NCBI GenBank assembly: GCA_028023455.1
Contig: JAQFVV010006427.1
Coordinates: forward strand, 680,001 to 744,000
Length of the DNA: 64,000 nt
Reading direction: 5' to 3'
DNA from: Epiperipatus broadwayi
Lineage: Eukaryota; Onychophora; Udeonychophora; Euonychophora; Peripatidae
The number at the start of each line of letters is the position of its first letter. The stretch's first letter is position 1. A program made the translations under genes and the position numbers. The notes beneath the pieces are model-generated. The model made no database searches, was not told the origin of the DNA, and saw only the letters and a list, made by a program, of their open reading frames with translations. Below, piece by piece: positions 60,374-64,000 of the stretch.

Positions 60374-63300
60374 TTCCCTTTTAAAAAAATTATAATAATT
60401 AACTAAGATAGTTTCTTTATTAAATATAACATTTGCCTCATAAATAACACCAATCATATAGATGATGAAATAAAATATTCAAATTACAAATCAGCTAATT
60501 AAAAACTTTAAATTAAATCAGCTTTATTAATTATTAAAGTAAAAGTTATTAAATATTAATGTAGGAATTTTTTAGTGTTGTTAGAAAAGAAATTTAAATA
60601 ATTATTTATATAGTTTTGGCAATTAATAATATTACTAGTTAGGTATAAAATAATTGTATACGATATTATTAATTTTTTGAAAAGTATAATTAGATATTTA
60701 AAATATAAAAAAAAATTGCTTCTTATTCCGTTTTTACTTTAAAGCAATATATTTAAGTAGAGAAAAAAAAATATATAAAGTTATTTGAAATAGTGTTTAA
60801 TTTAGGCTTTATTATCAATAATGCATGGATTTTATATATGATCAATACTAAATACAAAATAATTTAAAAGATGAAATGCTTGCATGTACATTCATGATAG
60901 AGAAATGTTAATTATAATATAGGCATTCAGCTTTAAAAATATGTGTACATTTATTGAATACATGCCAATTTATATGAATCTAAAAAGCAATATTTCATAG
61001 ATTTATTAGTGTTTTGCATGAAGCATAGCAAAATATCACAGAGATTTATAAGCTTTATATTGTTTAAAATAATTATTAACATTTTGTCATATAAGTTAAC
61101 ATTTTTGCAGTAATTTTTATGTAAAAAAAATACCTTTTAAAAATGCTACTTTATAAATATTATGGTTGATACTTATATGTGAGATGGAGATTATTAAAAT
61201 ATTTTTTGTGTGGTTGGTTTTATTTAATAGATGTTATTTGAAAATATAACCTATATTTGCCATTTAGTAATTTTGTCTATTAAGCCTATCTCTGTGTTGC
61301 CTTATAGTTCTAGCATATTTAAATTTAAAGCCATACATTGTGCACACATATAATTCCAAGTATGTGATCAAAAGATATTTAACTTTTGTGAATTGTGAAA
61401 TTTATTTAAAACAAAAAGAATTAATCAAAAATTTTTTAAAAAATCATTTCCCAAATGTTTATCTAAAAGTAGAAAGGTGTGCATATATTAATTCCTGAAA
61501 AGTATGTGGGATATGTTTGGAACATATTGATAGTGTTCTGTAGGAATAAATGAAATTATCATATGATAAATGATTAACCATGTGCTAATTAGATTATAGT
61601 AAGTCTAGTAGTTCAGGAAATCATCTAAACAACCATTAAATATAAGTTGAGACATCAAGAGTAAAGTAATTAAAAAAATAACTAGAAAAAATATATTAGT
61701 CATAAAAGTAAAATTAAATTTAAACTTATCTGGTGTAGAAATAAAATAAATAAATAGTTTATATAATCAGTAAACTTTTGTTAATGTAAACTGAAATAGA
61801 AGATATATTGAAATGGCAGCCAACTATGTAATTGCAAATATTTTATATAGAATACATATTATTACACAATTACATTTAATTGATCTTCATTTGTATTTAG
61901 AATCAGCTTTTTTAATGATGACCCTTTTAATTTTATGATATGATGTAAGGAAATTTTTTGTAAAATAAGGCATGATAAAAAATAAAAAAATTCGGAGAAA
62001 ATATTTTATAAACAGAGCTTTTCTTGTGTTATCCTTTCTACTGTGTCACTTAATATTGATGACCAATTTATTTACATAATTCACAGTATATTTTATTGAA
62101 TGATAGATTAAGGTGGCATGTGATTAGTTTAGTCTGACAATGAACTCAAATGGTAGGACAAAACAGTTTAATAGCATATTTACATTTAAGTGGAATTATT
62201 CAATATAAGACCTAGAACATCTAATCCAATTATTACATGGCATGTTCATTTAGCAAACCATCTGTGAGATAAGACAAATATTTTATTGAACTGGAATGAA
62301 AAGAGAGACTCTACCACATACATTTTGAATGAAATGCTTAAAATGTAAGTACCTAGAGAGTATCTATGATAAAACAATTAGTTTGACTTTGAGACAAAGC
62401 TAGAAGAATATGAAAATATTTGAAGTAGTTATATAAAACAGTCAAATAATGAAGATCTTCTTTTAATCAAAAATTATATGTATATTATAATGATATCTTT
62501 ATGAAGACACTGAAATGATTATAGTACTCACCAGAGAGACAATTTAGACTACTATTCTCCTAGAATATCCTAAATATTACTTCAAACACCTACCATCATA
62601 ATTAATTCATTTTCTTTACATCTGTCTTGATTTTGTATTACAATCATGGAATCATATATGCAAAATCCAGAATATAATAATAGTAAATCAATATTTATTA
62701 ATAGATTAATAAAGATGTAATTTTTTCTGACATGAAATAAAAATTCAAATATTCCAATTCTTTTTAATCAATAACTTCATATTCTGAGATAATAAAAAAA
62801 ACATTACTGAAATATTTTAAATTTTTTATTAAAGATTAACTCTATTTCATATTTTCATGTACCTTATTCTAAACTCAAATTATTAAATTTTGTACATTCA
62901 TTAATATTAATCATTTTTGTATATGACTTATAAATTATTATCATTAAAAATAATCTGATATCTCTTAATAATCTGGCTTAAATTATCTTAAATTATTCTT
63001 CATTTACAATTGTAATTTATTTTATTTAAATGTGACCTATTTTATAATTTAGCCTTAGATATTATAATATCATGCTAACTACCAAGTATCACATAAACAC
63101 ATGAACATAAGTGATGCACAGGAATTATGATCATTCTAAAAAGTCGTATTAGAGCCAGATCTTTAAACAAATTTTGAAATCAATCATCTAGAATATACAA
63201 AACCTTGGTTCATGAATCAGGCATTTAATAATTTGTTAAATTCTATTAACAATAAATAATACAATCTAATATCCAACAACAATACACTAAGCCATTTACA

Positions 63301-64000
63301 TAGGCATAAAGCTAACATACATATATAAGAAATATGTTTATATATACATTCAGAGTTGTAAGATAGTATAAGCAGTTGGTTAGAATATAAATTCTGGTCA
63401 TGCATATAAAATAATATATGTGCATGCCTCATATCTTTCCAATATTTATGAGAAGCACAAAATAATAAACACAAATAATATATTAGGTATTTGAGCCCAA
63501 AATAAAGTCATTATATATAATGAAATATATCAAATAAATTATCAGACCAAAATCTATCTGCCATGTAATAATACTAAAGATGAATTATAAACATATATTT
63601 TATTTATTTAACTCTGAGCAGGAAACCTCATATGCATCTATTAAAACATATAAAAAGTAAATATATATAACAGAATCCTCATTTAAACATATATATATAT
63701 ATAGTATGATGTATTTACATATGACAATAACATTGTTTAAGTAGACAAACAATCTTACATATTATCAATTCAGCTTCAACATCAATATACATTTCCAGGC
63801 TAAATTCTTACATTCAAATTTACATATTTTATTCTATAATAAAATTATTCAAAAGTATAAATAACCAAATAAACTTAACATGCATAAAAAATGAACTAAA
63901 ATAACTAACCAAACCTTATGTTGATTATTACTAACTATAGATCTTGATTTCATACAATGTGTTTATGACATGCATTTTGCTTTAAATTATGAATTCATAA
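60374..64000. other. AT-rich intergenic, nothing recognised
   Basis: No gene, RNA gene or named repeat visible to the window end. The 85-codon minus frame at 63217-63474 is Leu/Tyr/Cys/Ile-rich and shows no motif. Confidence 0.4.

Overview
This 64 kb window is very AT-rich eukaryotic DNA, almost certainly animal. It has no dense bacterial-type coding, no operons and no open frame longer than about 190 codons outside simple repeats. Most of what can be read is transposon debris: PiggyBac, an L1/Tx1-like LINE, an RTE-like LINE, a Gypsy-like LTR element, tRNA-headed SINEs and several inverted-repeat (MITE/foldback) families. The mix and base composition suggest an invertebrate, plausibly a mollusc such as a cephalopod. 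That is an inference from repeat style, not proof.

Layout. 0-1 kb holds a decayed PiggyBac transposase (minus strand, cut by the window edge). 1.4-2.95 kb holds a decayed L1/Tx1-like LINE (minus). A 320 bp MITE lies at 3.85 kb. 6.05-6.94 kb is a large palindrome with a tRNA-like SINE in each arm; a third copy at 8.1-8.5 kb abuts the LTR element. 8.57-16.73 kb is an LTR retrotransposon on the minus strand with unusually long (about 2.6 kb) LTRs, a broken gag-protease and no recognisable reverse transcriptase or integrase. 17-42.9 kb is mostly AT-rich DNA with scattered SINE/MITE/foldback pieces, among them an exact 62 bp palindrome at 38.9 kb. 47.9-49.2 kb is a 1.27 kb element whose 65 bp terminal inverted repeats differ at one base and which carries a nested hairpin element. 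51-52.6 kb holds two large foldbacks. 53-54.8 kb holds a decayed RTE-like LINE. A 500-N assembly gap lies at 58.0 kb and an Illumina adapter remnant at 60.35 kb.

The one place that looks like genuine host gene sequence is 42.9-45.9 kb, which stands out by its CpG content. On the minus strand I see several short stop-free segments bounded by plausible splice sites. Three of them join in phase to an apparent C-terminus and are followed by a poly(A) signal. Upstream lies a possible first exon with a start codon, but its phase shows that at least one exon is missing or the link is wrong. On the plus strand, 43.02-43.12 kb has two CCAAT boxes, a CRE-like site and a TATA-like box in promoter order, followed by a possible non-coding first exon and a 34-base start-codon exon. 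Neither gene is recognised. Inside one predicted intron are two hairpins with a nearly identical loop and different but complementary stems.
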